Shown in pieces: positions 26,679 through 35,658 of a stretch of 64,000 nt of DNA (position 1 is its first letter; each line of letters begins with the position of its first letter). The DNA is taken from positions 62,001 through 126,000 of the forward strand of contig JACPVX010000051.1 in the NCBI GenBank assembly GCA_016191555.1, given 5' to 3'. Under the pieces are notes generated by a model. The model was not told where the DNA came from. It saw only the letters and a list, made by a program, of their open reading frames with translations, and did no database searches. The position numbers were made by a program, and so were the translations under genes. The DNA is from Bacteroidota bacterium. GTDB lineage: Bacteria > Bacteroidota > Bacteroidia > Cytophagales > Cyclobacteriaceae.

Positions 26679-27464
26679 ATGAACCTTGATTTAAGCGGTA
26701 AAAGAGCCATCGTGTGCGGAAGCACACAAGGTATTGGCAGGGCAGCAGCAGTTGAACTGGCGACTTTGGGAGCAAATGTTACACTCCTTGCCAGAAACGA
26801 AGCTCGGCTAAAAGAGACTTTAGCATTGCTACCTTCCATCGGCTCGCAAAAGCATGACTATCTGGTGGCTGATTTTGATTTCCCCGATCGATTGAAAGAA
26901 GCGATCGATAAATACCTGGCATCTCAAGATATTCATATCTTAATCAATAACACCGGAGGTCCCCCAGCCGGCAAGGTGCTTGACGCAAAACCAGAAGAAT
27001 TTATCAAAGCAATTACTAGCCATTTGATCTGTTCACAAATTCTTGTTCAGGCGATTGTGCCTCACATGAAGTCTGCCGGCTATGGGCGAATTATCAATGT
27101 TATTTCTACATCTGTAAAAATTCCAATCAAAGGATTAGGTGTTTCCAATACCACACGCGGGGCAGTAGCCAATTGGTCGAAGACACTGGCAAACGAAGTG
27201 GCACCGTTTGGCATTACCGTCAACAATGTTTTGCCTGGCACCACCATGACAGGTAGATTAGAAGCTATCATAAAAAACAATGCTGCTAAAGCTGGTATTG
27301 CAGAAGATGAAGCGAAACAACGAATGATCGAAGAGGTACCCATGGGAAGGATTTCATCGCCCGAAGAAGTGGCTGCAGCTATCGTATTTCTGGCGAGCCC
27401 GGCCGCATCGTACATCACAGGAATTAACCTGCCGGTAGACGGAGGAAGAACCGGAAGCTTATAG
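26679..27464 (+). CDS. SDR-family protein lacking the catalytic Tyr and Lys
   Basis: 261 residues. The Rossmann motif is GSTQGIG (14-20) and the 'INNTGGPP' segment replaces the usual NNAG. Catalytic Ser143 is in place, but the canonical Tyr (x12 later) is Ser156 and the Lys (x3 later) is Arg160, in VSNTTRGAV. The C-terminal substrate loop and 'GINLPVDGGRTGSL' end are intact. This fits the BKR-like subgroup of SDRs with an imperfect catalytic tetrad. It is often annotated as 3-oxoacyl-ACP reductase, which should not be assumed. It is divergent from haaO and 3 bases ahead of the PD40/OmpA gene, so it may serve the kynurenine pathway. Confidence 0.85.
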   Translation: MNLDLSGKRAIVCGSTQGIGRAAAVELATLGANVTLLARNEARLKETLALLPSIGSQKHDYLVADFDFPDRLKEAIDKYLASQDIHILINNTGGPPAGKVLDAKPEEFIKAITSHLICSQILVQAIVPHMKSAGYGRIINVISTSVKIPIKGLGVSNTTRGAVANWSKTLANEVAPFGITVNNVLPGTTMTGRLEAIIKNNAAKAGIAEDEAKQRMIEEVPMGRISSPEEVAAAIVFLASPAASYITGINLPVDGGRTGSL

Positions 27465-27467
27465 TCT

Positions 27468-29534
27468 ATGCGGATTTTTGTTTTTTGTTTAATGATTGGT
27501 TGCGGTTCATTGCATGCGCAGTTGCCCGTGATCTTTCATGAAAAATTTGACAACAATCAAAATGGCTGGCCTATAGGCGAGGGCCCCACCTATCAATCCA
27601 AAATTCAGGATGGCAAATTTGTGTTGGTTACAAATGTAGAAGACAAAGGAAGATTTGTAACCGTAACACCTTATCTAGACGGACGCAAAGATTTTTCACT
27701 CGAGGCCATGTTCATTCAGAAATCCGGTTTGGTTGACAATGGCGTTGGCTTGTTGTGGGGCCGCGAGGGCAATCAATACAATGCCTTTCAATTTTCTTCC
27801 AATGGATATTACCGCATCTATTCGCCACAGCTAAAAGGAGATATCAACAAATGGATGCCTTGGCCGAAAGTAAAACCGATGGCGCAGTCCAACCGACTTC
27901 GTGTAGAGCAAAAAGCGAGCGTGTTGCATTTTTATATCAACGATGAATTGGTGACCACCTTTCCTGCATTGCCTTTGTATGGAATGGGTGTTGGCTTTGT
28001 GAACAACACGAAGATGGAATTGGAAGTAGATGATTTTATTTTTTCTCATCAAGTGTCGATTCATTTGCCATCTGCTTCTTCGCCTACATTTCAAAAAGAG
28101 AATCTGGGCAATGCCATCAATACCGAAGCAGACGAAGTGAGCCCTAAGATCAGCGCTACTGGGAATACACTCTATTTTGGACGTAAGCAAAGCGCGGCAA
28201 ATCAAGGTGGAGAAGAAGATGAAGAGGATATTTGGTTTTCTGTTTTTGAAAATAATCAATGGTCTATTAGTAAAAATTTAGGTAAACCCATCAATTCCGC
28301 TTATGCGAATAATCTCATTGCAATCAGCACAGATGAAAATACGATGATCTTCACCACGCGTGACGGATTCGGGTTGCGTGAGCGCACCGCAGAAGGTTGG
28401 ACGGAAGTGAAAGACGTAGGCATTCGCTATCGAAACGAAGACGAGTTTATTGAAGGCAATCTTTCTTCTGATGGAAAGGCGATGTTGTTTACCATTCGCA
28501 ATAGCGATAATATGTATTACGACACTAGCCGACTAGAACGCGATGTTTTCTTAAGTTTAAAAGATCGAGAAGGAAAATGGACGAAGCCGATCAATTTGGG
28601 AAAAGATGTGAACACAGCAGAAAATGAATACTCTCCTTTTTTAGCACCTGATGGCAAAACATTGTATTTCGCCTCGAAGGGTTGGCCCGGCTATGGCGAT
28701 GCCGATATTTTTATGACCAAGCGATTGGATGATACGTGGACACGCTGGAGTGAACCAATCAACCTAGGTAACCAAATCAACTCCATGGATTTTGATGCAT
28801 ATTATACAGTGCCGGCATCAGGCGATTTTGCTTACATGAGTTCTACGCATCAATCTATCGGCAAGAGTGATCTCTTTCGCGTGCGCGTGATGAATGAAGT
28901 AAAACCCGATCCGGTGGTATTGTTGACAGGAGTCACGTTGAATGGCCAATCTAATCAACCGATTGGTGCGTCCATCTATTTTGAAGATTTAACTACGGGC
29001 AAAGAAGTGGGCGAGGCCATTTCCAATCCGGTAACGGGCGTGTTCCGAATTGTGTTACCCTATGGAACCAATTATGGAATTCGGGCAGAATCGAAAGGCT
29101 TTTTCTCTATCAGCGAGAATTTTGATTTAACGGATGTAAAGGAATATGCCGAAGTGAAAAAGGATTTAGTGCTCGCGCCCATTGAAGTTGGCGAGGCCAT
29201 CCAGTTAAAGAACATTTTTTTTGAGCAGGGCTTAGCCGTCCTAAAAGATGAATCGAAGCCGGAGTTGGATCGATTTATTCATTTTCTGATGGATAACCCA
29301 TCTATCAAAATTGAATTGCATGGTCATACTGATAACGTTGGCACCAAATCGGGCTTATTGAAATTGTCGAAAGAGCGCATGCGCGCTGTGAAAAGCTATT
29401 TGGTGAAAAATGGAATTGCGTCAAGTCGCATTACAGGTAAAGGTTTTGGTGCTTCGCAGCCGATGCAAATCAACGACACCGAGCAGCACCGAAAGTTAAA
29501 TCGAAGAGTTGAGTTTATTATTTTAGCGAAATAA
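27468..29534 (+). CDS. PD40/OmpA-family outer-membrane protein (first of a tandem pair)
   Basis: 688 residues, starting 3 bases after the SDR stop. A signal peptide (MRIFVFCLMIGCGSLHAQ) is followed by a concanavalin/LamG-like domain over ~20-195 ('FDNNQNGWPIG', 'GVGLLWGREGNQYNAFQFS'), WD40-like PD40 beta-propeller repeats over ~215-480 ('ISATGNTLYFGRK', 'LAPDGKTLYFASKGWPGYGDADIFM'), a carboxypeptidase-regulatory-type sandwich (~480-560) and a C-terminal OmpA peptidoglycan-binding domain ('IELHGHTDNVG', 'RRVEFIILAK'). This layout is seen in cell-envelope proteins of gliding Bacteroidota. It is about half identical by eye to the next gene. Its place between kynurenine genes is unexplained. Confidence 0.88.
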   Translation: MRIFVFCLMIGCGSLHAQLPVIFHEKFDNNQNGWPIGEGPTYQSKIQDGKFVLVTNVEDKGRFVTVTPYLDGRKDFSLEAMFIQKSGLVDNGVGLLWGREGNQYNAFQFSSNGYYRIYSPQLKGDINKWMPWPKVKPMAQSNRLRVEQKASVLHFYINDELVTTFPALPLYGMGVGFVNNTKMELEVDDFIFSHQVSIHLPSASSPTFQKENLGNAINTEADEVSPKISATGNTLYFGRKQSAANQGGEEDEEDIWFSVFENNQWSISKNLGKPINSAYANNLIAISTDENTMIFTTRDGFGLRERTAEGWTEVKDVGIRYRNEDEFIEGNLSSDGKAMLFTIRNSDNMYYDTSRLERDVFLSLKDREGKWTKPINLGKDVNTAENEYSPFLAPDGKTLYFASKGWPGYGDADIFMTKRLDDTWTRWSEPINLGNQINSMDFDAYYTVPASGDFAYMSSTHQSIGKSDLFRVRVMNEVKPDPVVLLTGVTLNGQSNQPIGASIYFEDLTTGKEVGEAISNPVTGVFRIVLPYGTNYGIRAESKGFFSISENFDLTDVKEYAEVKKDLVLAPIEVGEAIQLKNIFFEQGLAVLKDESKPELDRFIHFLMDNPSIKIELHGHTDNVGTKSGLLKLSKERMRAVKSYLVKNGIASSRITGKGFGASQPMQINDTEQHRKLNRRVEFIILAK

Positions 29535-29673
29535 TAGATCTAACAGAAAGCTGTAACTCCGTATCGGTTTCCTCACCCCACACAAACTGATATATAGCAC
29601 ATTTTCACACTTGAAGATGTACTAAATGAATTTTCTTAACTTAGTAGTAATGACCCTCAAATTATTAATCCCT

Positions 29674-31716
29674 ATGCGCGTATTTTTTACTATTTGCATG
29701 ATGATGGCCGGGTATTTTTTATCGGCTCAAAAACCAATCATTCAAGATGATTTTGTCTTTAACAAGTTTGGATGGGAGGAGAGTGAGATTTGCTTTTTCG
29801 CAAATGGCGAGTATGTGATCAACGCCACGGATGAAGGAGCACAATCGGCTATTAGTTATTTTGTGGATGTTCAAAAAGATTTTACACTTTCAGCCGAGTT
29901 CATTCAGCAAAATGGCGAGCAAGATAATGGCTATGGATTGATATGGGCTTCGGGCAGCGACCTTCTCAATTTATTCGTCATCTCTTCGGAAGGAGAGTAT
30001 GCCATTTACAGCGGAGACCCATCACAACTAAAAACCTGGAAACAACACGATGCCATTCGCCCCATCGGCAATCCGAATAAACTGCGGATAGAATCAAAGG
30101 GCGGCAAAATGTCTTTTTATGTGAATGATGCGAAAGTGGAAGAACGCAAACCCATGCCCTTGCTAGGCAGTGCAATCGGTATGGTAGCTTTTACCAAAAT
30201 GCGTTTGGAGGTCGATAATTTTTTATTTGCGCAAGATCAGATCATTGAATTGCCCAAGCAGCAACTCACGGCTAAGAAAGAGAACTTAGGTTCGGCTGTC
30301 AATAGTCCAAATGATGAATTAGGGCCGGTGATCTCTATGGATGGGAAAATACTTTACCTCGCCCGGCAAAATGTAGCCGAAAATGTAGGGGGCATGAAAG
30401 ATGATGAAGATGTGTGGATGAGCACCTGGGAAGCCAACAAGTGGACGCGCGCAATAAATATGGGTAAGTCGGTGAACACACCCATAGCTGATAATCTATT
30501 AGCCGTGAGCGCTGATAACAACACGCTGATGTTTGAAGAAGCGAATCAATTGATGGTCAAGCATCGTTCCGAATCTGGGTGGGATCCGGCAGAGAAACTG
30601 CACTTGGTTTTTAAAAATGAGTTAGACCATTTTGTGGCATCGCTGTCCGCAGATGGCAAAGCAGTAATTTTTAGCGCCAAGCTAAAGTCAAATATTTTTT
30701 ATGACCCCAATCGCAATGAGGGCGATTTGTATGTGTGCCTGAAAGAAGGTGATAAAAAGTGGTCAGATCCAATCAACTTAGGCCCGGTGATCAATTCCAT
30801 TGGTGAGGACACTTCTCCATTTTTAGCTGCCGATGGAATGACACTTTATTTTGCATCAGACGGCAGACCGGGCTATGGCAATCAGGATATTTTTATGTCC
30901 ACACGCATTGGCGAAAGCTGGACCGAATGGACGAAGCCGATCAATCTTGGCCCGCAAATCAACACACCTTTTTTCGATGCGTACTATACCATTCCAGCTT
31001 CCGGAGATTACGCTTATTTCGTAAGCTATGATCAGGGTTTTGGCAAGGCCGATATTTTCAGAATTAAGTTACAGCAAAATTCTAGACCATCCGCAGTGAC
31101 GCTGGTGAAAGGCCGTGTGCTCAATAGTAAAACGGGTACTCCCTTAGCGGCCTCCATTCATTTTGAAAATCTGAGGACACGCAGAGATGTAGGTGAGGCC
31201 CGCTCCGATCCGCGCACGGGTATGTACCAAATTGTATTACCCTATGGTATCAACTATGGTGTGCGCGCGAGTCGTAGCGATTTTTATTCAGTGCATGAAA
31301 ATTTAGAGCTACCCGCTTCGGCCGAATACAAAGAAGTGCAGAAAGATTTGATGATGATTCCAATCGAAGTGGGTGAAACCATTAAGCTGAATAACGTATT
31401 TTTTGAAGCGGGTTTGCCCGTACTCAAGTCTGAATCATTTCCTGAACTCGATCGCCTCGTAACCATTCTTTCAGAAAACCCTTCGATCTTTATTGAGTTG
31501 GAAGGCCACACTGATAGCCGCGGTACAGCCGATGTGTTGTTGAAGTTGTCGCAGGATCGAGTGGCCACTGTACAAGAGTATTTGGTCAGCCATGGAATTA
31601 GCAAGCATCGCATCTCCGGGCGTGGCTATGGAGCAACCCGCCCCGTGGCAACTGGCGATTCAGAAGAAGACAGACGTTTGAACAGACGGGTGGAATTTAA
31701 GATCACGAAAAAGTAA
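29674..31716 (+). CDS. PD40/OmpA-family outer-membrane protein (second of a tandem pair)
   Basis: 680 residues from the ATG at 29674, which begins the signal peptide (MRVFFTICMMMAGYFLSAQ). An ATG 48 bases upstream would place 16 non-signal residues ahead of it. The domain order is the same as in the preceding gene: LamG-like N-domain ('QQNGEQDNGYGLIWASG'), PD40 repeats ('LAADGMTLYFASDGRPGYGNQDIFM'), a regulatory sandwich ('GKVLNSKTGTPLAASIHFENL'-type) and an OmpA domain ('IELEGHTDSRG', 'NRRVEFKITKK'). Its stop overlaps the ATG of the dehydrogenase as TAATG (31714-31718), so the two are translationally coupled. The pair arose by tandem duplication. Confidence 0.88.
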   Translation: MRVFFTICMMMAGYFLSAQKPIIQDDFVFNKFGWEESEICFFANGEYVINATDEGAQSAISYFVDVQKDFTLSAEFIQQNGEQDNGYGLIWASGSDLLNLFVISSEGEYAIYSGDPSQLKTWKQHDAIRPIGNPNKLRIESKGGKMSFYVNDAKVEERKPMPLLGSAIGMVAFTKMRLEVDNFLFAQDQIIELPKQQLTAKKENLGSAVNSPNDELGPVISMDGKILYLARQNVAENVGGMKDDEDVWMSTWEANKWTRAINMGKSVNTPIADNLLAVSADNNTLMFEEANQLMVKHRSESGWDPAEKLHLVFKNELDHFVASLSADGKAVIFSAKLKSNIFYDPNRNEGDLYVCLKEGDKKWSDPINLGPVINSIGEDTSPFLAADGMTLYFASDGRPGYGNQDIFMSTRIGESWTEWTKPINLGPQINTPFFDAYYTIPASGDYAYFVSYDQGFGKADIFRIKLQQNSRPSAVTLVKGRVLNSKTGTPLAASIHFENLRTRRDVGEARSDPRTGMYQIVLPYGINYGVRASRSDFYSVHENLELPASAEYKEVQKDLMMIPIEVGETIKLNNVFFEAGLPVLKSESFPELDRLVTILSENPSIFIELEGHTDSRGTADVLLKLSQDRVATVQEYLVSHGISKHRISGRGYGATRPVATGDSEEDRRLNRRVEFKITKK

Positions 31717-33158
31717 TGCTGAAAATTTCTAATTACATCAATGGTCAATTAGTAGCTCCTGTATCAGGGAGCTATTTGGAAAATGTTAATCCTGCCGAAG
31801 GAAAAGTGTATAGCTACTTGCCTGATTCTGATGCGCGCGATGTGGAGGCAGCAGTAGTTGCAGCGCAGACGGCATTTCAATCTTGGTCGCAGATGCCATT
31901 GGCCAAACGCGCGGCTATTCTTTTGAAAATTGCTGATTTAATTGATCGCGATTTAGATCAATTGGCATTGGCTGAAAGTGTAGATCAAGGCAAGCCTGTT
32001 AAATTGGCGAAGTCGGTTGATATTCCACGTGCTTCGGCCAACATCCGATTCTTCGCGACAGCATCTATGCACGTAGCTGCTGAGTCGCACCTGATGGAAG
32101 GTGAGGCGATTAACTATACCACACGCACACCGATTGGTGTAGCGGGTTGCATCTCTCCCTGGAATTTGCCGCTCTATTTATTTACCTGGAAAATTGCTCC
32201 GGCATTGGCGAGCGGATGCACCGTGGTCGCAAAACCATCTGAGCTCACCCCGATGACGGCTTTTTTGTTTTCGAAGTTATGTGTGGAAGCCGGTTTGCCA
32301 GCAGGCGTGTTGAACATCATTCATGGCTTAGGAAAAAAAGTCGGCCAGGCAATTGTAGAACATCCGCTTATACCAGCTATTTCATTTACAGGTGGAACGG
32401 TTACAGGTAAGACCATCGCAGCAACAGCAGCACCAATGTTTAAAAAATTATCGCTGGAGTTAGGCGGGAAAAACCCAAACATCATTTTTGCTGATTGCGA
32501 TTTTGAAGAAGCTATTGCCACCTCGATCAACTCTTCTTTTTCTAATCAGGGAGAAATTTGTTTATGTGGTTCACGAATTTTAGTGGAGCATAGTTTGTAT
32601 GACAGATTTGTTAACGAATTTATTAAGCGCACGCAGGCATTGCCGGTTGGCGATCCTTTGAGCGAAACAACCCGACTCGGTGCTTTGATTTCCGAAGGAC
32701 ACATGCAAAAGGTGTTATCGTATATTGAGTTGGCGAAACAAGAGGGCGGCACAATTGCTTGTGGAGGCGAACGTGTGAAAGTAGCAGGCCGCTGTGAGTC
32801 CGGCTATTTTGCGGCCCCTACGGTAATCACCGGATTGCCGCAGACTTGCCGCACCAATCAGGAAGAAATATTTGGCCCTGTTGTTACGATCATGCCGTTT
32901 GATGCCGAAGAAGAGGTAATTGCTTTTGCGAATTCAACGGCTTATGGATTAAGCGCCACCATCTGGACGAATGATTTGAAGCGAGCGCATCGGGTGGCGC
33001 ATCAATTGAAGAGTGGAATTATCTGGATCAACTGTTGGTTGCTACGCGATTTGCGAACTCCTTTCGGAGGTATGAAGCAAAGCGGTGTGGGTCGTGAAGG
33101 TGGTTGGGAGGCCATGCGCTTTTTTACCGAAGCGAAGAATGTGTGTGTGAAGTTGTGA
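31716..33158 (+). CDS. Aldehyde dehydrogenase, 2-aminomuconate/2-hydroxymuconate semialdehyde type
   Basis: 480 residues of the NAD-dependent ALDH fold. The nucleophile is Cys282 in NQGEICLCG, the general-base Glu248 is in LELGGKNP, and Asn150 is in SPWNLPL. The CLC pattern after the nucleophile and Arg105 in SVDIPRASANIRFF are typical of the 2-amino/2-hydroxymuconic semialdehyde branch, where Arg and Asn bind the substrate carboxylate. It would oxidise 2-aminomuconate semialdehyde to 2-aminomuconate, downstream of HaaO and a decarboxylase. No ACMSD decarboxylase gene is visible in this window. Coupled by TAATG to the OmpA gene, it converges on the CPBP protease gene with an 8-base gap. Confidence 0.9.
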   Translation: MLKISNYINGQLVAPVSGSYLENVNPAEGKVYSYLPDSDARDVEAAVVAAQTAFQSWSQMPLAKRAAILLKIADLIDRDLDQLALAESVDQGKPVKLAKSVDIPRASANIRFFATASMHVAAESHLMEGEAINYTTRTPIGVAGCISPWNLPLYLFTWKIAPALASGCTVVAKPSELTPMTAFLFSKLCVEAGLPAGVLNIIHGLGKKVGQAIVEHPLIPAISFTGGTVTGKTIAATAAPMFKKLSLELGGKNPNIIFADCDFEEAIATSINSSFSNQGEICLCGSRILVEHSLYDRFVNEFIKRTQALPVGDPLSETTRLGALISEGHMQKVLSYIELAKQEGGTIACGGERVKVAGRCESGYFAAPTVITGLPQTCRTNQEEIFGPVVTIMPFDAEEEVIAFANSTAYGLSATIWTNDLKRAHRVAHQLKSGIIWINCWLLRDLRTPFGGMKQSGVGREGGWEAMRFFTEAKNVCVKL

Positions 33159-33166
33159 TTATTTTT

Positions 33167-33958
33167 CTACGTTTCAATTTTCGAATTTTGAATTGACGTA
33201 TCTCCATTTCTGAAATAATATTTAAGCAGGAGGCTAATCCCCCCGATACCAATAGCCCCAGAACCAATCACCAGCAACCAATAATGAATTGGATTTCCAA
33301 TAGATTCGCTCATGGTTTTAAAGAGTTCATTCTCCGGAGTGAGAATAACAGAAATGAATGAAACCAAATTGTTGATCAGGTGAATGAATATACCTGCCAG
33401 TACTGAACCTGTTTTCCAATAAATCCATCCTATTAATATGCCTGCCATAAACGCTCCAATACCTTGCGGTAGATTTCCATGGACTACGGCAAATAGAAAA
33501 GCACTACCCAAGATGGCGTATTGCGGTTTGTAGTTTTTTAAAAAGCCATCTAATATTAATCCCCTGAAGAGAAGTTCTTCTAAGATAGGTGCGGCCACAA
33601 CGATCATAAAGAAGTAGGGGATCGGCTGGTGCACAGTTTCGAGCAACATTTTATTCAGAAGGTCAGAAGAAGGAACCAAACTCGTGATTGGATCTAAAAA
33701 TAGTTGAGTACCCACCAGGCAAAAGGCCCCAATTGGAATGATGAGGATTGGGAATTTTCTGGTTGGAAATTCATAATTTCTGCGGATCACTAAGCCAAGC
33801 CCGATCGTAAGAATTAATGATAACCTGTAGATAAGTGACAATCCTATTCCACTTTCGTAAGAAAAAAATGGAGTGACGATCAACAGACTAATGATTGAAC
33901 ACAATAGAAAAATTAGTAGCAGTCCGAAAGATTGTAGAAAGGTCGGGTAATGGTTCAT
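33167..33958 (-). CDS. CPBP-family intramembrane metalloprotease
   Basis: 263 residues with about 7-8 membrane segments. The catalytic motifs are EELLFRG (Glu127-Glu128, Arg132), His160 (FAVVHGN) and His193 (GIFIHLINN), the Abi/CAAX-protease arrangement that activates water for intramembrane peptide cleavage. Family members process prenylated proteins or confer bacteriocin self-immunity; no substrate can be deduced here. It is monocistronic and divergent from pnuC (61-base gap). Confidence 0.9.
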   Translation of the reverse strand: MNHYPTFLQSFGLLLIFLLCSIISLLIVTPFFSYESGIGLSLIYRLSLILTIGLGLVIRRNYEFPTRKFPILIIPIGAFCLVGTQLFLDPITSLVPSSDLLNKMLLETVHQPIPYFFMIVVAAPILEELLFRGLILDGFLKNYKPQYAILGSAFLFAVVHGNLPQGIGAFMAGILIGWIYWKTGSVLAGIFIHLINNLVSFISVILTPENELFKTMSESIGNPIHYWLLVIGSGAIGIGGISLLLKYYFRNGDTSIQNSKIET

Positions 33959-34019
33959 TATAGGGCTAAACTAATTAGAAAAGTTAAATCTAAGAGTTTC
34001 GCAAAACTATTTATATTCG

Positions 34020-34679
34020 ATGTTTATGAGTTTCTTCGATCATCAGTCTATCTTCTTCAGTGTTTTGGGATATCCCATGAGCTACCTCGAGTTTTTCGGA
34101 ACCGTAGCTGGAGCCATCGCTGTATTTCTTTCCGCGAAAGCGAATGTATGGAGTTGGCCCTTGGGTATTGTTAATGTAGTGCTATTTTTCTTTTTGTTCT
34201 ATCAGGTGCAATTGTACCCCGATATGTTCTTGCAGGTTTTCTTCTTCATTACCAATCTCTTAGGTTGGTATCGATGGCTAACCCCACGGCAGGACGAGGA
34301 AAATGTAAACAAACAACTTAAAATCTCCCGTCTATCATATAGGATGTGGATTCTTTTCATCATTGTCGGACTAATTGGAACCGTACTGTTTGGTCAGCTC
34401 GCGAAAAATCTAAATTCATTATTTCCAAATGTTTTTAGTCAACCGAGTGCTTTCCCTTATGCAGATTCATTCGTTACCGTGATGAGTATTGTAGCTACTT
34501 ATTTGATGGTGCAAAAGAAGGTAGAGTGTTGGCTCGTATGGATTGTAGTGGATGCGGTGGCCTGCGGTTTGTATTTTTCGAAAGGAATTTTATTTGTGGG
34601 CATGGAATATGTGGTGTTTTGTTTTATTGCAGCTTTTGGATTTTATCATTGGCGAAAGAGTTTAGCTGTGGGTAAATGA
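34020..34679 (+). CDS. pnuC: Nicotinamide riboside transporter PnuC
   Basis: 219 residues with seven hydrophobic segments in the PnuC pattern: 'EFFGTVAGAIAVFLSAKANVWSWPLGIVNVVLFFFLFYQ', then 'YPDMFLQVFFFITNLLGWYRW' and a C-terminal 'VLWIVVDAVACGLYF'-like helix. PnuC takes up nicotinamide riboside by facilitated diffusion, driven by phosphorylation in the cytoplasm. Its stop overlaps the nadR start as ATGA (34676-34679), which matches this job because NadR supplies the trapping kinase. ATG at 34020 was used; an in-frame Met two codons later is also possible. Confidence 0.93.
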   Translation: MFMSFFDHQSIFFSVLGYPMSYLEFFGTVAGAIAVFLSAKANVWSWPLGIVNVVLFFFLFYQVQLYPDMFLQVFFFITNLLGWYRWLTPRQDEENVNKQLKISRLSYRMWILFIIVGLIGTVLFGQLAKNLNSLFPNVFSQPSAFPYADSFVTVMSIVATYLMVQKKVECWLVWIVVDAVACGLYFSKGILFVGMEYVVFCFIAAFGFYHWRKSLAVGK

Positions 34680-35650
34680 AGGCTTTATATCATCGTGGAT
34701 TAGTAATCGGAAAATTCATGCCCGTTCATCAGGGGCATTTGACACTTATACATTTTGCGGCATCACATTGTGAGCAATTGATTGTTTCGATGAGTTATAC
34801 ATCTGACGATCCAATTCCGTCTTCGGTTCGTGCTATATGGTTAATCGAATTGCTAAAGCCTTATCCAAATATAACTGTAGAAGTATCACTCGATGATTTT
34901 GATGATCCCTCCTTGCCACTTGCGAAACGCACAAAGATATGGGCGGACTTTATTCGCAAGCGATTCCCTCCAATTGATTTGATTGTTAGTTCAGAGCAAT
35001 ACGGTGCTCCTTTTGCTGCGCAATTAGGTGCTGCTGAATTATTGTTCGATATGCAGCGGACACAGTTTCCCATATCTGCTACACAGATTCGAAATAGACC
35101 TCTATATTATTGGGATTATATCCCTGAAATTGTTCAACCCTATTTCTTGAAGAAAATTTGTTTCTACGGGCCCGAGAGTACTGGCAAATCGTCCATGGCC
35201 AAACGAATGGCAGAAATTTATCAAACTGAGTTTGTGCCGGAGGTTGCACGCGAAATAGTAGACTCTAATGATTTCACATTGAATGATATCATTCGCATTG
35301 GTAAAGCACAGACCGAACGAGTTCTGCAAAAAGCACAAACAGCCAATCGGTTTTTGTTTTGCGATACAGACCTAATTACCACAGAAGTATATTGTCGGCA
35401 TTACCTGAAAGAAGTGCCTGACGCTCTTTATGAATTAGAAAAGCAAATTCAGTATGACGCCTACTTTCTTTTTGAAGTAGATGTGCCGTGGGTAGCTGAT
35501 GGCCTCCGCGACTTAGGTGATCGCAGAAAGGAAATGTTCGATGTATTTAAATCAGAACTCGATCAACGAAAAATCAACTACCACATCGTTTCGGGTACCT
35601 ATGCCGGACGTGAAGCATTCATTCGCGAAAAACTGGATCAACTTATCTGA
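34676..35650 (+). CDS. nadR: Bifunctional NMN adenylyltransferase / nicotinamide riboside kinase
   Basis: 324 residues. The N-terminal nucleotidyltransferase domain carries GKFMPVHQGHLTLI with the HxGH signature (HQGH, ~18-21) and an ISATQIR-type end of the domain. The C-terminal kinase domain begins at ~160 with a Walker A (GPESTGKSSM) and contains the 'FCDTD' acidic site. This variant lacks the DNA-binding HTH that makes enterobacterial NadR a repressor, so it is enzymatic only. It converts nicotinamide riboside to NMN and then NAD. It is translationally coupled to pnuC. Confidence 0.93.
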   Translation: MKALYHRGLVIGKFMPVHQGHLTLIHFAASHCEQLIVSMSYTSDDPIPSSVRAIWLIELLKPYPNITVEVSLDDFDDPSLPLAKRTKIWADFIRKRFPPIDLIVSSEQYGAPFAAQLGAAELLFDMQRTQFPISATQIRNRPLYYWDYIPEIVQPYFLKKICFYGPESTGKSSMAKRMAEIYQTEFVPEVAREIVDSNDFTLNDIIRIGKAQTERVLQKAQTANRFLFCDTDLITTEVYCRHYLKEVPDALYELEKQIQYDAYFLFEVDVPWVADGLRDLGDRRKEMFDVFKSELDQRKINYHIVSGTYAGREAFIREKLDQLI

Positions 35651-35658
35651 AAATTGAA

